A DNA stretch of 64,000 nucleotides from CAWFGS01 sp963815535. GTDB lineage: Bacteria; Pseudomonadota; Alphaproteobacteria; Sphingomonadales; Sphingomonadaceae. Below the pieces are notes generated by a model, which did not search any database, was not told where the DNA came from, and worked only from the letters and a program-made list of their open reading frames with translations. The stretch covers positions 310,001-374,000 of the forward strand of contig CAWFGS010000003.1 of the NCBI GenBank assembly GCA_963815535.1. The letters run 5' to 3'. The translations under genes and the position numbers were made by a program. This document shows, piece by piece, positions 39,694 through 48,470 of this stretch (position 1 is the first letter of the stretch; each line of letters starts with the position of its first letter).

Positions 39694-42011
39694 GCCCCTT
39701 CCCGCACTTCGATCAGGGGGACGGATGGGGCATCGCCGGCAGCGAAATGCGCGCCGACACGTCCAGGCGATCTTCTGCGAACCGCACCGGAACGTCGAAC
39801 AGGAATCCGGCGCGAATATGCGCCCCGGCGGCGGGGGCGTCCAGAAAATCGACCGTGCCGTGTGTGCCGAGCGACCAGCCATTTACCGCTGCGCCATCGA
39901 CGCTGACCTGGACGCTGCCGATAACGGGGCGCGTGATGCGGCGGATTTGCGCGTCGTCGCCGTTCCCATAGCGTTTGATCAAGGGAAAGCCCGCCGTACC
40001 GCCATCGCCGATGCCGATCAGCTGGTCGGCAGGGGTCGGCGTACCGGTCATCGCGTTGCTGGAATGGTCGGTCGGGTCCGTCAGGCGGAACGCACGCGCC
40101 GCCCCGCGCCGGGCGCGGAAGAATGCGATCAGCAGCGCCAGTTCCGCTTCCGAACGGATGCCGGGGCCGACATCGAACCGCAGCCGCGCGTCGGACCACA
40201 GCGAATTGCGGTGTTCGTAACCCGATGCGGTGACCGCGACGCGTGGTCGAAAACTCCGGGCTGACGGCGGTGTCGCGGCCCAGCGCGAGCGGATAGGGTA
40301 CATCGTCGAAAGCGGGCACATCGGTTTCCTCGTTTTGAAAAGGCAGGCGGACATATCCGTCGCGCGACACCTGCGGCAGTGCCCAGACGTAGCGTTGCGG
40401 AACGCCGCGCCGGGCAGCTTCGTCGAGGGCATCGTCGATCAACGGCCAGAACGCGTCCGCATCGTCCGCCGCCAGGACGAAGCCGGACAGATAATCCTGC
40501 CGGTCGAGCGGGTAGCGCAGCCGCGCATCGACCTCGCGATAGGCGGCCCGGCGCGCACCATCCGCACCCGCCGTCAGCCAGTCGTAATCTTCCAGCTGCA
40601 GCCGGTCGAACGCCGGATACGCCCAGCCGACGGGCATGTTGGCGCGTTTGAATTCGGGCATGGCGGGGTCGAGAATGGTCGGCGTGAAAGCGAGCAGCAG
40701 CAGCTCCGCATTATCGTCCAGCGCCCGGACGGCATCGGCGACGCGCGCAGTCGCCGTCGCCAGCACTTCCCCCGCACGGTCCAGCAGATTGGTCTGCGCC
40801 ACCGACAATGGCGCGCGCATGGTGGGAATGGCGGTCAACGTCGTACCGAAAGCGGCGCGGGCGGCGTCATCGTAGAGGCATGGGCGGCCATCGGCCATCA
40901 CCCACCACCACGGCTCCCCGATCTGGAACAGCACCGGCAGCCCCGCCTGCCGCATCAGCGCGACGAATTCCGCCGCGACGGCTTCCAGCCAGGACACCGC
41001 ATCGTCATTGGCGGGGGACAGCAGATTGGACGGCGGCACCCAGCCCGTTTCCGCAGGTTCGCCATTATCTGCCAATTGCCGCCAATCCGCCGGGCAATTG
41101 GCGGCGAACATTTCGAAAGACAGCGATGCGACGACGGCGAAGCCCGTATCGGCGGCGCGCTGGAAAAAATCGCCGTGCCAGCGCCGGGCAGGCTCGCAGA
41201 CGATGTCGTCCCGCGCCGCTTCCAACCGGCCGCCCGCATCGGTGAGCCTGAAGAAATGGCTCATCCCGACATAATGCAGCACCCGCCCGCGATAGCCGAG
41301 GCCGCGCAGCTCGCGCAGCAGGCGGGCGGGCGTCTGATTGTACGCATCGTCGTAACCGGTCGCGATCTGCACGTCGTGTGGAGGCAGCATGACATCGCCC
41401 AGCGCCAGCATCGGGCGATCCCCGGTACAGGCGATGTCGCTTACCACCACATGCGCCGACACGGGCCGGGGCAAAGCATCGTCGCTGCCGCCGAGATAGC
41501 CGGGCGGGGCGAGCGAAACGAACATCCGGTCGATATCGTGGGGATAGACCGCCTCCCCCGTCAGCCCGTAGCCCGATTGCAGGGCCGAAAACGGCAATGT
41601 GATGCGCGCATCGGTGGGGGTTCCGACGGCATAGTTCCACAGGCGGACATACCAGCTGCGCGCGCGGCCCGCGTGATCGCGCCCTTCGATCGTCAGCGTC
41701 GGGCCGTTCGGCTGATCGAGCGGGATCAGCCCGGCCGATCGCCAGCGAAACCGCAGCGTGGTGCGCGCATAATCGCGGTCCGTGGCGTAGGCGAGCAGCG
41801 GATGGCTCAGCGTGTCGGCGCTGTCCCAGATCAGCCCAGCCAGCTCCCCGCGATGATAGAAGTCGCAATCCACTCGCAGCGCATCGGGCGCGGTGGTGAC
41901 GACCGACGCCATCATCGGTCGGGGAAAATTGACGGTCCAGAACCGCGGATCGAACCGCTGCATCCAGGCGGTGTCCTGCCCGAAACGCCGGGCGGCAAGC
42001 CAATGGGGCAT
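39690..42011 (-). CDS. GTA gp12-like distal tail protein with large N-terminal domain, DUF2460 C-terminus (frame shifts)
   Basis: About 770 residues. The C-terminal about 200 residues (from about EFSPRVAVTASGYEHRN) are the DUF2460 distal-tail domain present in RcGTA gp12. The N-terminal about 560 residues, FWTVNFPRPMMA through YRGRVLHYVGMSHFFRL, GEPWWWVMADGRPCLYDD and PVGWAYPAFDRLQLEDYDWL, are an extra domain of the type found in sphingomonad GTA clusters, with Trp/Asp/Glu-rich loops like a glycosidase TIM barrel. Shifts lie near 40240 and near 39725; the end is VPLIEVREGA. It may add carbohydrate binding or cleavage to the tail tip. Confidence 0.8.
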   Translation of the reverse strand: MPHWLAARRFGQDTAWMQRFDPRFWTVNFPRPMMASVVTTAPDALRVDCDFYHRGELAGLIWDSADTLSHPLLAYATDRDYARTTLRFRWRSAGLIPLDQPNGPTLTIEGRDHAGRARSWYVRLWNYAVGTPTDARITLPFSALQSGYGLTGEAVYPHDIDRMFVSLAPPGYLGGSDDALPRPVSAHVVVSDIACTGDRPMLALGDVMLPPHDVQIATGYDDAYNQTPARLLRELRGLGYRGRVLHYVGMSHFFRLTDAGGRLEAARDDIVCEPARRWHGDFFQRAADTGFAVVASLSFEMFAANCPADWRQLADNGEPAETGWVPPSNLLSPANDDAVSWLEAVAAEFVALMRQAGLPVLFQIGEPWWWVMADGRPCLYDDAARAAFGTTLTAIPTMRAPLSVAQTNLLDRAGEVLATATARVADAVRALDDNAELLLLAFTPTILDPAMPEFKRANMPVGWAYPAFDRLQLEDYDWLTAGADGARRAAYREVDARLRYPLDRQDYLSGFVLAADDADAFWPLIDDALDEAARRGVPQRYVWALPQVSRDGYVRLPFQNEETDVPAFDDVPYPLALGRDTAVSPEFSTTRRGHRIGLRTPQFAVVRRAAAVRCRPRHPFGSGTGAADRILPRPARGGACVPPDGPDRPFQQRDDRYADPCRPADRHRRWRYGGLSLDQTLWERRRRANPPHHAPRYRQRPGQRRWRSGKWLVARHTRHGRFSGRPRRRGAYSRRIPVRRSGAVRRRSPGRVGAHFAAGDAPSVPLIEVREGA

Positions 42012-42252
42012 GATGTGTTCCTTTCTTCGGCCCTCAAGCGCCGGGCGGAACGCATTTGCGTTCCTTGGCCAGCTCGCATGAGCTCAGGCAGCCGGTCGGC
42101 CTTGCAGTTCGCGGGTCGCGAACCGGGGCGTCACGTCGGTGAGGTTTGGATTGGATTGTGATCGCGCCAGCCGAAGCGCGACCGCGCATTGCCGCTTATG
42201 CGGCGTGGCCAAGCAGGCCGGATGGCTTGCGCCCGGCGTTCGAGCCGTCTCG
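42012..42252 (-). other. 241-bp gap in the GTA operon with three hairpins
   Basis: The surrounding tail genes abut or overlap, but here 241 bases hold no convincing gene. Three inverted repeats follow one another: GGAACGCA/TGCGTTCC (42047-42064), AGCTC-GCAT-GAGCT (42071-42084) and GTTCGCG/CGCGAAC (42107-42123). None has a T tract on the transcribed (minus) strand, so they are not simple terminators. Confidence 0.6.
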
Positions 42253-42861
42253 TCAGGGACTGAACAACGCCCGCCTTACGCTGCTTGCGACTTGCCTGCT
42301 CGATCGTTGCATGGCGACCGGCGCGCTGGTGCCGCGCGGCGCGGAGAGAGTGATGGCCACGTTTACGGCGCGCGCACCTGGTTCCGGTCCGCCCGTTTCC
42401 ACGCGTCCGGCGCTGGTCGGTACGAACAGTTCGGGACCGCGTTCGCCGACGAGATAGCCGCGGCCCGGCGCGACCGGACCGCCAGTGGCGCGGCCCGGCA
42501 GACCGAAGATCGCACCGATTCCGCCGCTCAACAGATTGCCCAGACCGCCCAAGCCGCCCGATCCTCCACCACCACCACCGCCGAACACGGAATCCAGTCC
42601 GACCCGCAACGCCTGCGCCGCGATCTGGTCCAGCGCCTGCAGCCCGGCGCGTTTGAAATCGTCGAAGCCCAAACTGCCTTTTCGCAAGGCCGTCAGCAGG
42701 CCGCGTTCCAGCACGTCGCCCGCCTGGTCCAGCCCGGCCAGCAGATTGGCATCGAACGCACCGCGCATCGCCTTCATATCGGCGGCGAACCCGGCCGTGC
42801 CCGCGCGGACCTCGACCAGCAATTCGTCCACCGGATCATCCATCGCATAGCTCATGGCCAT
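42253..42861 (-). CDS. GTA gp11-like tail tape measure protein (short)
   Basis: About 202 residues: helical N-terminal part (GTAGFAADMKAMRGAFDANL), a Gly-rich low-complexity middle (FGGGGGGGSGGLGGLGNLLSGG), then a conserved tail PGRGYLVGERGPELFVPTSAG seen in phage tape-measure C-termini. Shorter than RcGTA gp11 by about 20 residues. It overlaps the upstream chaperone gene by about 26 bases. A gap with hairpins follows. Confidence 0.8.
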   Translation of the reverse strand: MAMSYAMDDPVDELLVEVRAGTAGFAADMKAMRGAFDANLLAGLDQAGDVLERGLLTALRKGSLGFDDFKRAGLQALDQIAAQALRVGLDSVFGGGGGGGSGGLGGLGNLLSGGIGAIFGLPGRATGGPVAPGRGYLVGERGPELFVPTSAGRVETGGPEPGARAVNVAITLSAPRGTSAPVAMQRSSRQVASSVRRALFSP

Positions 42862-43045
42862 CACGCTCCATCATAGTTTCGATCTGGGTTCGGGTGAGGG
42901 GGACCGCATCGAAGTAACTGGGTTCGACCAGCAATATCCGCAATTCGCCGGGTGTCGCGGCCCAGAATTCCGCCGGTCGCCAGCCGCACAGCCGGTTCGC
43001 ATGGAATGCCAGCAGTGGCACGCAATCGGCCAGCCGATCGGTCAT
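42836..43045 (-). CDS. Phage tail assembly chaperone, rcc01693 family
   Basis: 69 residues, similar to the short TIGR02216/DUF2376 protein encoded between gp10 and gp11 in GTA clusters: ADCVPLLAFHANRLCGWRPA, FWAATPGELRILL. In tailed phages genes at this position encode chaperones for tape-measure assembly. Start ATG 43045 overlaps GTA-gp10; the reading frame extends into the tape-measure gene by overlap. Confidence 0.75.
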   Translation of the reverse strand: MTDRLADCVPLLAFHANRLCGWRPAEFWAATPGELRILLVEPSYFDAVPLTRTQIETMMERDGHELCDG

Positions 43046-43413
43046 TCTTGGGCGCGTTCCGGCCCGGCCCGGTCCTCTAAGGTTTGGGCCTGTGAAATCT
43101 GGCCCTGTAAAATCTGGCCGAGCAGCACACGCAACGGGGCCGCGCATTTCGCAAGGCCCAGCGTCATCACCGCCTCGCCCACCGTGTCCAGCGACAGATC
43201 GCCGCGATCGACGGCGCAATGGTGGAACAAGGTCGCCAATTCGGACAGTCGCAGCTGCCCCGCCCCCGCGCGTTCGACCAGCGCGAACAGGGGGCCGAGA
43301 TCGTCCTCCGCCGCGATCAGCGCCGCGAACGTCGGGCGCAGCAGGATGGCATCGCCCGCAACGACGATGCTGGCTTCCCCGCGCAGGGCGTTTCCAATCG
43401 TACGCGCCGTCAT
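43042..43413 (-). CDS. GTA gp10 family protein
   Basis: 123 residues, matching the gene transfer agent family protein gp10: RTIGNALRGEASIVVAGDAI, RPTFAALIAAEDDLGPLF. Its C-terminus has an internal GQILQGQISQAQ repeat encoded by an imperfect tandem DNA duplication near 43090-43115. Stop and start overlap both neighbours (4 bases each). Confidence 0.8.
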   Translation of the reverse strand: MTARTIGNALRGEASIVVAGDAILLRPTFAALIAAEDDLGPLFALVERAGAGQLRLSELATLFHHCAVDRGDLSLDTVGEAVMTLGLAKCAAPLRVLLGQILQGQISQAQTLEDRAGPERAQE

Positions 43414-43817
43414 GCGGGCACGACCGGGCCGGAGCTTTCGAGCTGCAGCGTATAGTTGCGCTCGCCATTGAAATCGCCCGCATAATCCAGTCGCTGAACC
43501 AGAAACCGGCCGTGGAGCCGCTCGCCTTCTTCGAAGCTCAGTTCATACGCGCCGATCGTGCCTGCCAGCGCATGGCCGCGCATCGCCTGTTCGGCATCGG
43601 AGCCCAGAAAAATACCGCTCGCGCTGACCGATACCGAACGCGTGCCCGCGCCCGATAAAAGATCGCGCCAGCCGCCCGAATCCTTGCTGGTGACGACGAC
43701 CGTATCGCCGTTGATGGACATCTGCGTGGTGCGAAGCCCGGCGACGGTTTGATACGCGCCCGGCTGTTCGTCTTGACCGATCTTGAGAAGGAAGGCGGCG
43801 CCTTTTTGCGGGGTCAT
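43410..43817 (-). CDS. GTA gp9-like major tail protein (TP901-1 family)
   Basis: 135 residues forming the tail tube: MTPQKGAAFLLKIGQD, GLRTTQMSINGDTVVVTSKD, ERLHGRFLVQRLDYAGD. Length and motifs match TP901-1-like major tail proteins of GTAs. A strong hairpin lies just upstream (43858-43881). A clean ribosome site (AGGAG) precedes ATG 43817. Confidence 0.9.
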   Translation of the reverse strand: MTPQKGAAFLLKIGQDEQPGAYQTVAGLRTTQMSINGDTVVVTSKDSGGWRDLLSGAGTRSVSVSASGIFLGSDAEQAMRGHALAGTIGAYELSFEEGERLHGRFLVQRLDYAGDFNGERNYTLQLESSGPVVPA

Positions 43818-43857
43818 GGGTGGTTCTCCTGTAGGTGGGAAAATTAAGGCTGAGATC

Positions 43858-43881
43858 CCCCCTCCTGTTCATGGGAGGGGG
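43858..43881 (-). repeat. C-rich/G-rich hairpin upstream of the major tail gene
   Basis: Nine base pairs (43858-43865 region with 43874-43881) around a GTTCAT loop in the 71-base gap between gp8 and gp9. No T tract follows on the minus strand. Confidence 0.7.
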
Positions 43882-43888
43882 CGGAAAA

Positions 43889-44278
43889 TCATGTGGCGAG
43901 CACGCGAAACCGCCATTCGAGCAGGGTCGCGCGCCAATTGCCGGGGCGGCGTTCCGCGCGGCTTCGCAGGAAGGTCGCGGATGCGAGCGCAAAGCCCGGC
44001 TGGCGAGTTGGTATGGCCGCGATGCGGGCGGCAACCGCCGCGACGATCGCTTCCGTTTCAAGGGCGCTGGAGCCTCTGATATCGAGTTCCAGCGCCACCC
44101 GGATTTCGCGCCCGTCAGCATCCTTGGTGCTCCAGTCCTGCGCGGCGCTGGCGGCGATGCCCAGCCACGGCGGGCTGGCGGTGGCGGGGCTTTCATCGGC
44201 GATTGCGTTGAGGCGCGATGTCAACGCCGGATCGGCGCGCAGCCAGTCCAGCAATGCGGTGCGTAAAGCGGTTTCCAT
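43889..44278 (-). CDS. GTA gp8-like DUF3168 protein
   Basis: 129 residues beginning METALRTALLDWLRADPALT. DUF3168 proteins act at the head-tail joining or tail-terminator position. It ends LLEWRFRVLAT, as in family members. It follows a 51-residue protein by 6 bases. Confidence 0.82.
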   Translation of the reverse strand: METALRTALLDWLRADPALTSRLNAIADESPATASPPWLGIAASAAQDWSTKDADGREIRVALELDIRGSSALETEAIVAAVAARIAAIPTRQPGFALASATFLRSRAERRPGNWRATLLEWRFRVLAT

Positions 44279-44284
44279 GATGGG

Positions 44285-44441
44285 TTACTCCCTGCCGAAA
44301 CGCGGCCACAGGGCCGCCGGATTGCGCCATGCGGCGAAGGGGCGCGGCGTTTTGGCATCGACGGCGCCGGCAGCGGCCTTCGCGGTGCAGCCTGCGCGTG
44401 AGGGCGGCGACGGCGCGGCGGTTCGCCTCGCGCGTTTTCAT
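44285..44441 (-). CDS. Small GTA-cluster protein, about 51 residues (one extra base)
   Basis: Starts MKTREANRRAVAALTRRLHR at 44441, then after removing one base near 44380 reads AAAGAVDAKTPRPFAAWRNP and stops at 44285. Basic, no family recognised; its position between the connector and the DUF3168 gene is that of head-closure or adaptor proteins. Too short for confident assignment; coordinates depend on the frame correction. Confidence 0.45.
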
Positions 44442-44995
44442 GTCAGCCGCACCCGGCGATGGGGCCGCCACAATGCCGCGACGGCGGCGGGCGGCGGGCC
44501 GTCCGGGGCGGTGCTGCCCTGCCGGTCGCGATTGCGATAATAATGGGCGGCCAAGCTGACGATGCCGTGGCGAATGCCGCCGGGCAGTGCGGCCCAGACC
44601 GGCGATTTTCCGACCATGCAGCGCACCGCGACCCTGCCGGCCGCGCCCTGTTTGATCACCCGCACCCGGCCCGTGCCGTCCGCCGTAATATCGATTGCGT
44701 AATCCGCGATCGGCAGGGCGAACCGCGCGCCTTCCGCCGGGATGCCTTCGACTGCGACGATCGCATGAACCGGGCGCGAACGCAGGGACAGCCAGCCCCC
44801 CTGGATCGGCAGCGTTTCTTCGAACGTGGTGGCCAGTTGCACCGCGCCGGTGAAAGCCTCGCACATGTCGAGACTGGCGGTCAGCAGGGCGGTCAGCAGC
44901 TCCACTTCGCGTTCGGGGGCGATGCCGAGCCATTCCTGCAATGCGCGTAAGGGCGGCCCGGTCAGATCGGGCGGAACGAGAATGGTGCGGTTCAT
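44438..44995 (-). CDS. GTA gp6-like head-tail connector protein
   Basis: 185 residues starting MNRTILVPPDLTGPPLRALQ at 44995. The helical middle (REVELLTALLTASLDMCEAF) and C-terminal helix IRHGIVSLAAHYYRNRDRQG are typical of gp6-like connectors (phiE125 gp8 family). It precedes the DUF3168 gene with one small gene between, and follows the capsid after a 202-base gap. Confidence 0.82.
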   Translation of the reverse strand: MNRTILVPPDLTGPPLRALQEWLGIAPEREVELLTALLTASLDMCEAFTGAVQLATTFEETLPIQGGWLSLRSRPVHAIVAVEGIPAEGARFALPIADYAIDITADGTGRVRVIKQGAAGRVAVRCMVGKSPVWAALPGGIRHGIVSLAAHYYRNRDRQGSTAPDGPPPAAVAALWRPHRRVRLT

Positions 44996-45087
44996 GATGT
45001 CTCTTTCTTTGGGACGCGCGTTTTCGGTCGGCCTCTGGCGGGCCGCCTGAAACGCCGGGCTGCCGGCGGTTCGCGATGCTCGTGAGT

Positions 45088-45121
45088 TCCGCTCCCCTCC
45101 CGAATGCGGGAGGGGAGCGGA
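45088..45121 (-). repeat. Perfect 15-bp hairpin in the capsid-connector gap
   Basis: 45088-45102 pairs base for base with 45107-45121 (AATG loop), C-rich on the plus strand and G-rich on the other. It lies 77 bases past the capsid stop and 93 before the connector start. Without a T tract on the minus strand it is not an intrinsic terminator; it would be a very stable 3' end for capsid mRNA. Confidence 0.9.
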
Positions 45122-45197
45122 GCTTACGATCGGCAGGGGGTTTGCGTAGCGGGGTCGGCAGCCGCTCATGCGGCGGCGGCGGAGCGCGAAGGCGAGG

Positions 45198-46399
45198 CTA
45201 CGCTTCGATCTTCAGCAACTTGATCGCCGCGCTGTCCAGCACTTGCCCGCCGACGCGTTTCGTGGCGTAGAAATGCACGAACGGCTTGTTGGTGAACGGG
45301 TCGCGCAGGATCTGCGTGGCGCTGCGTTCCGCGATCAGATAGCCGTGGCGGAAATTGCCGAACGCGATCGGGAATGCGCCGCCCGTGATGTCGGGCATGT
45401 CTTCGGCTTCCACCACCGGATAGCCGAGCAGGCGATCGGGCTGCCCTTCGACCATGCCGGGCTGCCACAGGAATGCGCCATCCGCCGTCTTCAGCTTGCG
45501 AACGGCGGCCAGCGTGCTGGAATTCATCACGAAGCTGGCGCCCTGGCGATGGCCCGATTTCATCGTGTGAATGAGGTCGATCAACTGCGCATCGGGATTC
45601 GCGCCGAAGCCCGCATCGTCGCCCGTGCCGATATATTGCAGCGTGCCGAACGCTCGATCCGTCGTCGAAATCTTCCGATACCGGCGCGGACAGGAAGCCC
45701 ATCGGCTGGTCGATGCCCGTACCGCTGACGAACGCCGCCCCTTCGGCACGGGCGAATTCCATCGCGATCTCGGCTGGCGAGCCAGCTTTCCAGATCGAAC
45801 GCGGCATCGTCCAGCATGGCCTGGCTGGCAGCGGGATTGGCGTAAAGTTCGCCAGTTGGCGGGGCGATTTCCTGGAAATCGGGGCGCGTCGGTTTCGGGG
45901 CGGGCCTGCGTTTCGCTGACCCAGCCGCTGTCGTCAGCCGCCGGTGCTGACCAGCTTGCGATAGCCGGCGGTGCCGGTCTGCACCACCTGGGCGAGCGAT
46001 CGGATCGGGCTGATTTCCACCAGCTCGACGGGCGATCATCGCATCGATATGGCGCGGCACGGCATAGCCGCCTTCCGTGGGAACCTGTCCGTTGACGGAT
46101 TTGATTTCGTTGGTGCGCCCACCGCGCAGATAGCCATCGACGAAACCCTTGACCTCGGTGCTGTCGGAAGCGGTCTGCGTCCCCCCGATAACGGGCCGGG
46201 CGGCAGCGCGGCCGACCCGGTCGATGCGCGCTTTCACCTCGTCGACATCCGTGCGAAGTTCTGTGATTGCGGCATCCGCCCTGTCCTGCCGCAGCGCAAT
46301 GTCGAAGCTGGCATCGAGCGGATCGGCGGCGGGGGAAGGAACCGACGCCGTGTCGATTTTCGCGATGATGGGGCCGGTAGTGGGAGTGGTGATATTCAT
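45198..46399 (-). CDS. HK97-fold major capsid protein, GTA gp5 (five frame shifts)
   Basis: Rejoined to 398 residues, the usual GTA capsid length: N-terminal scaffold-like coiled part (DRADAAITELRTDVDEVKAR), VPTEGGYAVPRHID, EISPIRSLAQVVQTGTAGYR, DFQEIAPPTGELYANPAASQ, EFARAEGAAFVSGTGIDQPM, and a C-terminal VVEAEDMPDITGGAFPIAFG. Frame changes lie near 46027, 45935, 45882, 45773 and 45660, each explained by one surplus base directly before a GAN codon; after the correction the length is exactly 399 codons. Preceded by the protease gene. Confidence 0.85.
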
Positions 46400-46450
46400 G
46401 GGGTAGTCGCCTTTTCTTGGGGGGAAGGGGGAACGAGGGGAAGTCGCTTG

Positions 46451-46466
46451 CTTCGCCGTTGCGAAG
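46451..46466 (-). repeat. Hairpin between prohead protease and capsid genes
   Basis: CTTCGC (46451-46456) and GCGAAG (46461-46466) flank CGTT in the 112-base gap before the capsid start. A modest 6-bp stem, listed because hairpins occur in most of the larger gaps of this cluster. Confidence 0.5.
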
Positions 46467-46511
46467 GAGCGAAGCGGACGCGGCCAGCGTCGTTGCAGGC
46501 CGATCGCCGCG

Positions 46512-46910
46512 TCAGGTTTCGGACAGAAACTGCACTCGCGCGCCAGCTTGCAGGGGATGCGTGACCACGCTGATTTCGAACAGTTCGATATCGGTCAGCG
46601 CGCGGCCCGCATCGGTCACGCTCGATCGTCTGGCGCGAAAGCCGAAGCTCAATCCGCTGACGTCGCGGGCGCGCAGCAGGGTCGCGGCGCGGCTGTCCCG
46701 ATTGTCGATCTGCGCCACGACGCGCAGGCCGCGGGCATCCTCGCGCGCGGTTTCGATCCAGCCGATGCGCTGGCGGGGCGAATGCTGCCAATAGAGCGGC
46801 AGGGGATCGCGCCGTTCCGCCAATGTCCGGGCAAACGCGCCCGCATGGATGATATCGCGCGCGCCGTCCGGCACGCCGAAAATGGCGGCGTAGCCTGCGA
46901 ACCGCATCAT
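46512..46910 (-). CDS. GTA gp4-like prohead protease (HK97 U35 family)
   Basis: 132 residues: MMRFAGYAAIFGVPDGARDI, ARTLAERRDPLPLYWQHSPR (catalytic His region), and RDVSGLSFGF (Ser region) then ELFEISVVTHP. Cleaves the capsid scaffold part. Starts at 46910 (or 46907), overlapping the DUF6127 stop. Shorter than phage homologues (160-200), as in other GTAs. Confidence 0.85.
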   Translation of the reverse strand: MMRFAGYAAIFGVPDGARDIIHAGAFARTLAERRDPLPLYWQHSPRQRIGWIETAREDARGLRVVAQIDNRDSRAATLLRARDVSGLSFGFRARRSSVTDAGRALTDIELFEISVVTHPLQAGARVQFLSET

Positions 46911-47216
46911 TTCAGCAATCCGGGCAGGTTGAGGCGGATGGCGATGCCGATCAGCACCAGCGCCAGTACGCCGCGCACCAACCAGTCGATCGCGGACTTC
47001 CACGCGCTGGCTTTCGCATCGCGCCACGCGCCCAGCAATTCGCGCAATTCGTCGAGGTCGTCATGCGCGTTGTCGTCGCCCAGACCCAGCCGGTCGAGCA
47101 CCCGGCGCGCGCCCAGTTCGCTCGCTTCTTCGATGATCGCGCGCATGGTGACCAGATCGGTTCCCGTGCCCGCAGCTCTGCGCCATCAGCCGCGCCAGCA
47201 TATCCGTTTGGTTCAT
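46907..47216 (-). CDS. DUF6127-like small membrane protein of GTA cluster (one extra base)
   Basis: 102 residues after dropping one base near 47174. Starts MNQTDMLARLMAQ at 47216, overlapping the portal stop, then EEASELGARRVLDRLGLGDD (helical) and a single membrane helix WLVRGVLALVLIGIAIRLNL at the C-terminus. Family call rests on length, position and the membrane helix, and is tentative. A membrane protein inside a head-morphogenesis module is unexpected and has no counterpart in RcGTA. Confidence 0.6.
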
Positions 47217-48440
47217 GGTTTGTTCCCTTTCTCGGCTTGGTTCAGGGGCGTCAGGCCCAGCAGATCGCGCTTCTCGTCCGCGCTGAGAAAATCGGCGGCG
47301 CTAACCTGGGCCCAAAGTTTTTCCCGATCGTCCGCCAGCGCGGGGATGCCGTCGAGATCGACGGTCAGCTCCCGCCTTGGGAAACCACGGCGTCAGCCCT
47401 TCGCCGATGCCCGACAGGATCTTGCCCGCCAGCGGCAGCAGGGTCAGCCGCCACAGCGCGCGGTTCGCCTCGCGATAATTGGCGTAGGTGTTGTCGCCTG
47501 GCAGACCCAGCAGCATCGGCGGCACTCCGAATGCCAGCGCGATGTCGCGCGCGGCGGCGGCTTTCAGCGTGGCGAAATCCATATCCGCCGGGCTCATCGA
47601 CATGGATTGCCAGGTCAGACCGCCTTCCAGCAGCATCGGCCGCCCGGCATTGCCCTGGCCGGCATAGGCTGCGGTCAGTTCCGCTTTCAGCCGGTCGAAC
47701 TGGTCGGCGGTCAGCCGCCCATCGCATCGCCCATCGCATTGGTCGCGTTCGCATCGTACACCAGCGCGCCCGATGGCCGGGCGGCGTTGTCGAGCAGTGC
47801 CCGGTTCCACGCGCTGGCGGCGTTGTGGATGGCCACCGCCTGATCCGCCGCCGCCATGCAGCCTGCACCGTAATGATCGTCCGCCGGGTTCAGCGCCTTG
47901 ATATGGATGAGGTTGGGCCAGCCATCGTCGTCTTCCAATGCGATGTCGATGACGCGATCGGGCGCGCCGCGATCCGGGTAGTATCGGAACGCGGCGGGCC
48001 AGCCGTCCGCGCCCGGCAGCACGGCGACACGATCGGGGCGCAGCGCGAACAGTTCCAACGGTGCGCCCGCGCCGTCCTTCATGATCTGCACATAGGCGTT
48101 GCCGTGCAGCAGAGATGTGCGAAGCGACCGTTTCCAGCAACGACTGGCCTGCGCTGGTGGCGTCGACCAGCGCGCGCACGGTCGCTTCCTGCGTCAGAAC
48201 GGGCGCCGCGCCGACCCCCTCCGCCACGATCCGCACTGCGCGCTGCGCCACCGGATTGCGAGCGAAGCCATCGCCCAGCGCGGTCAGATAATCGAACCCG
48301 CGCGCGGTGTTCGCTTGCGCCCGCCCCTCGAAGGCGGTCGCCCAGGGGGAAACGAAAGAAGGCGCGCTTCTGCCCGCAATGGGCACGCGGGGTGTATCCC
48401 CGCTTTTGAAAGCGGAGGTCAGACTATGAAAAAACGACAT
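47213..48440 (-). CDS. GTA gp3-like portal protein (frame shifts)
   Basis: HK97-type portal, the ring through which DNA enters the head. Starts MSFFHSLTSAFKSGDTPRVP at 48440; contains ANTARGFDYLTALGDGFARN, ALEDDDGWPNLIHIKALNPA, GGLTWQSMSMSPADMDFATL and GVPPMLLGLPGDNTYANYRE. Ends EKGNKP-stop at 47213. Frame changes lie near 48115, 47715 and 47385. About 405 residues when rejoined. Confidence 0.87.
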
Positions 48441-48470
48441 GGATGGTTCCTTGAAAATTGTTGCTCGACC

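Noticed and set aside
40230..42161. 643-codon plus-strand frame opposite gp12
   Set aside because: No start signal or family pattern; gp12 is conserved on the minus strand.
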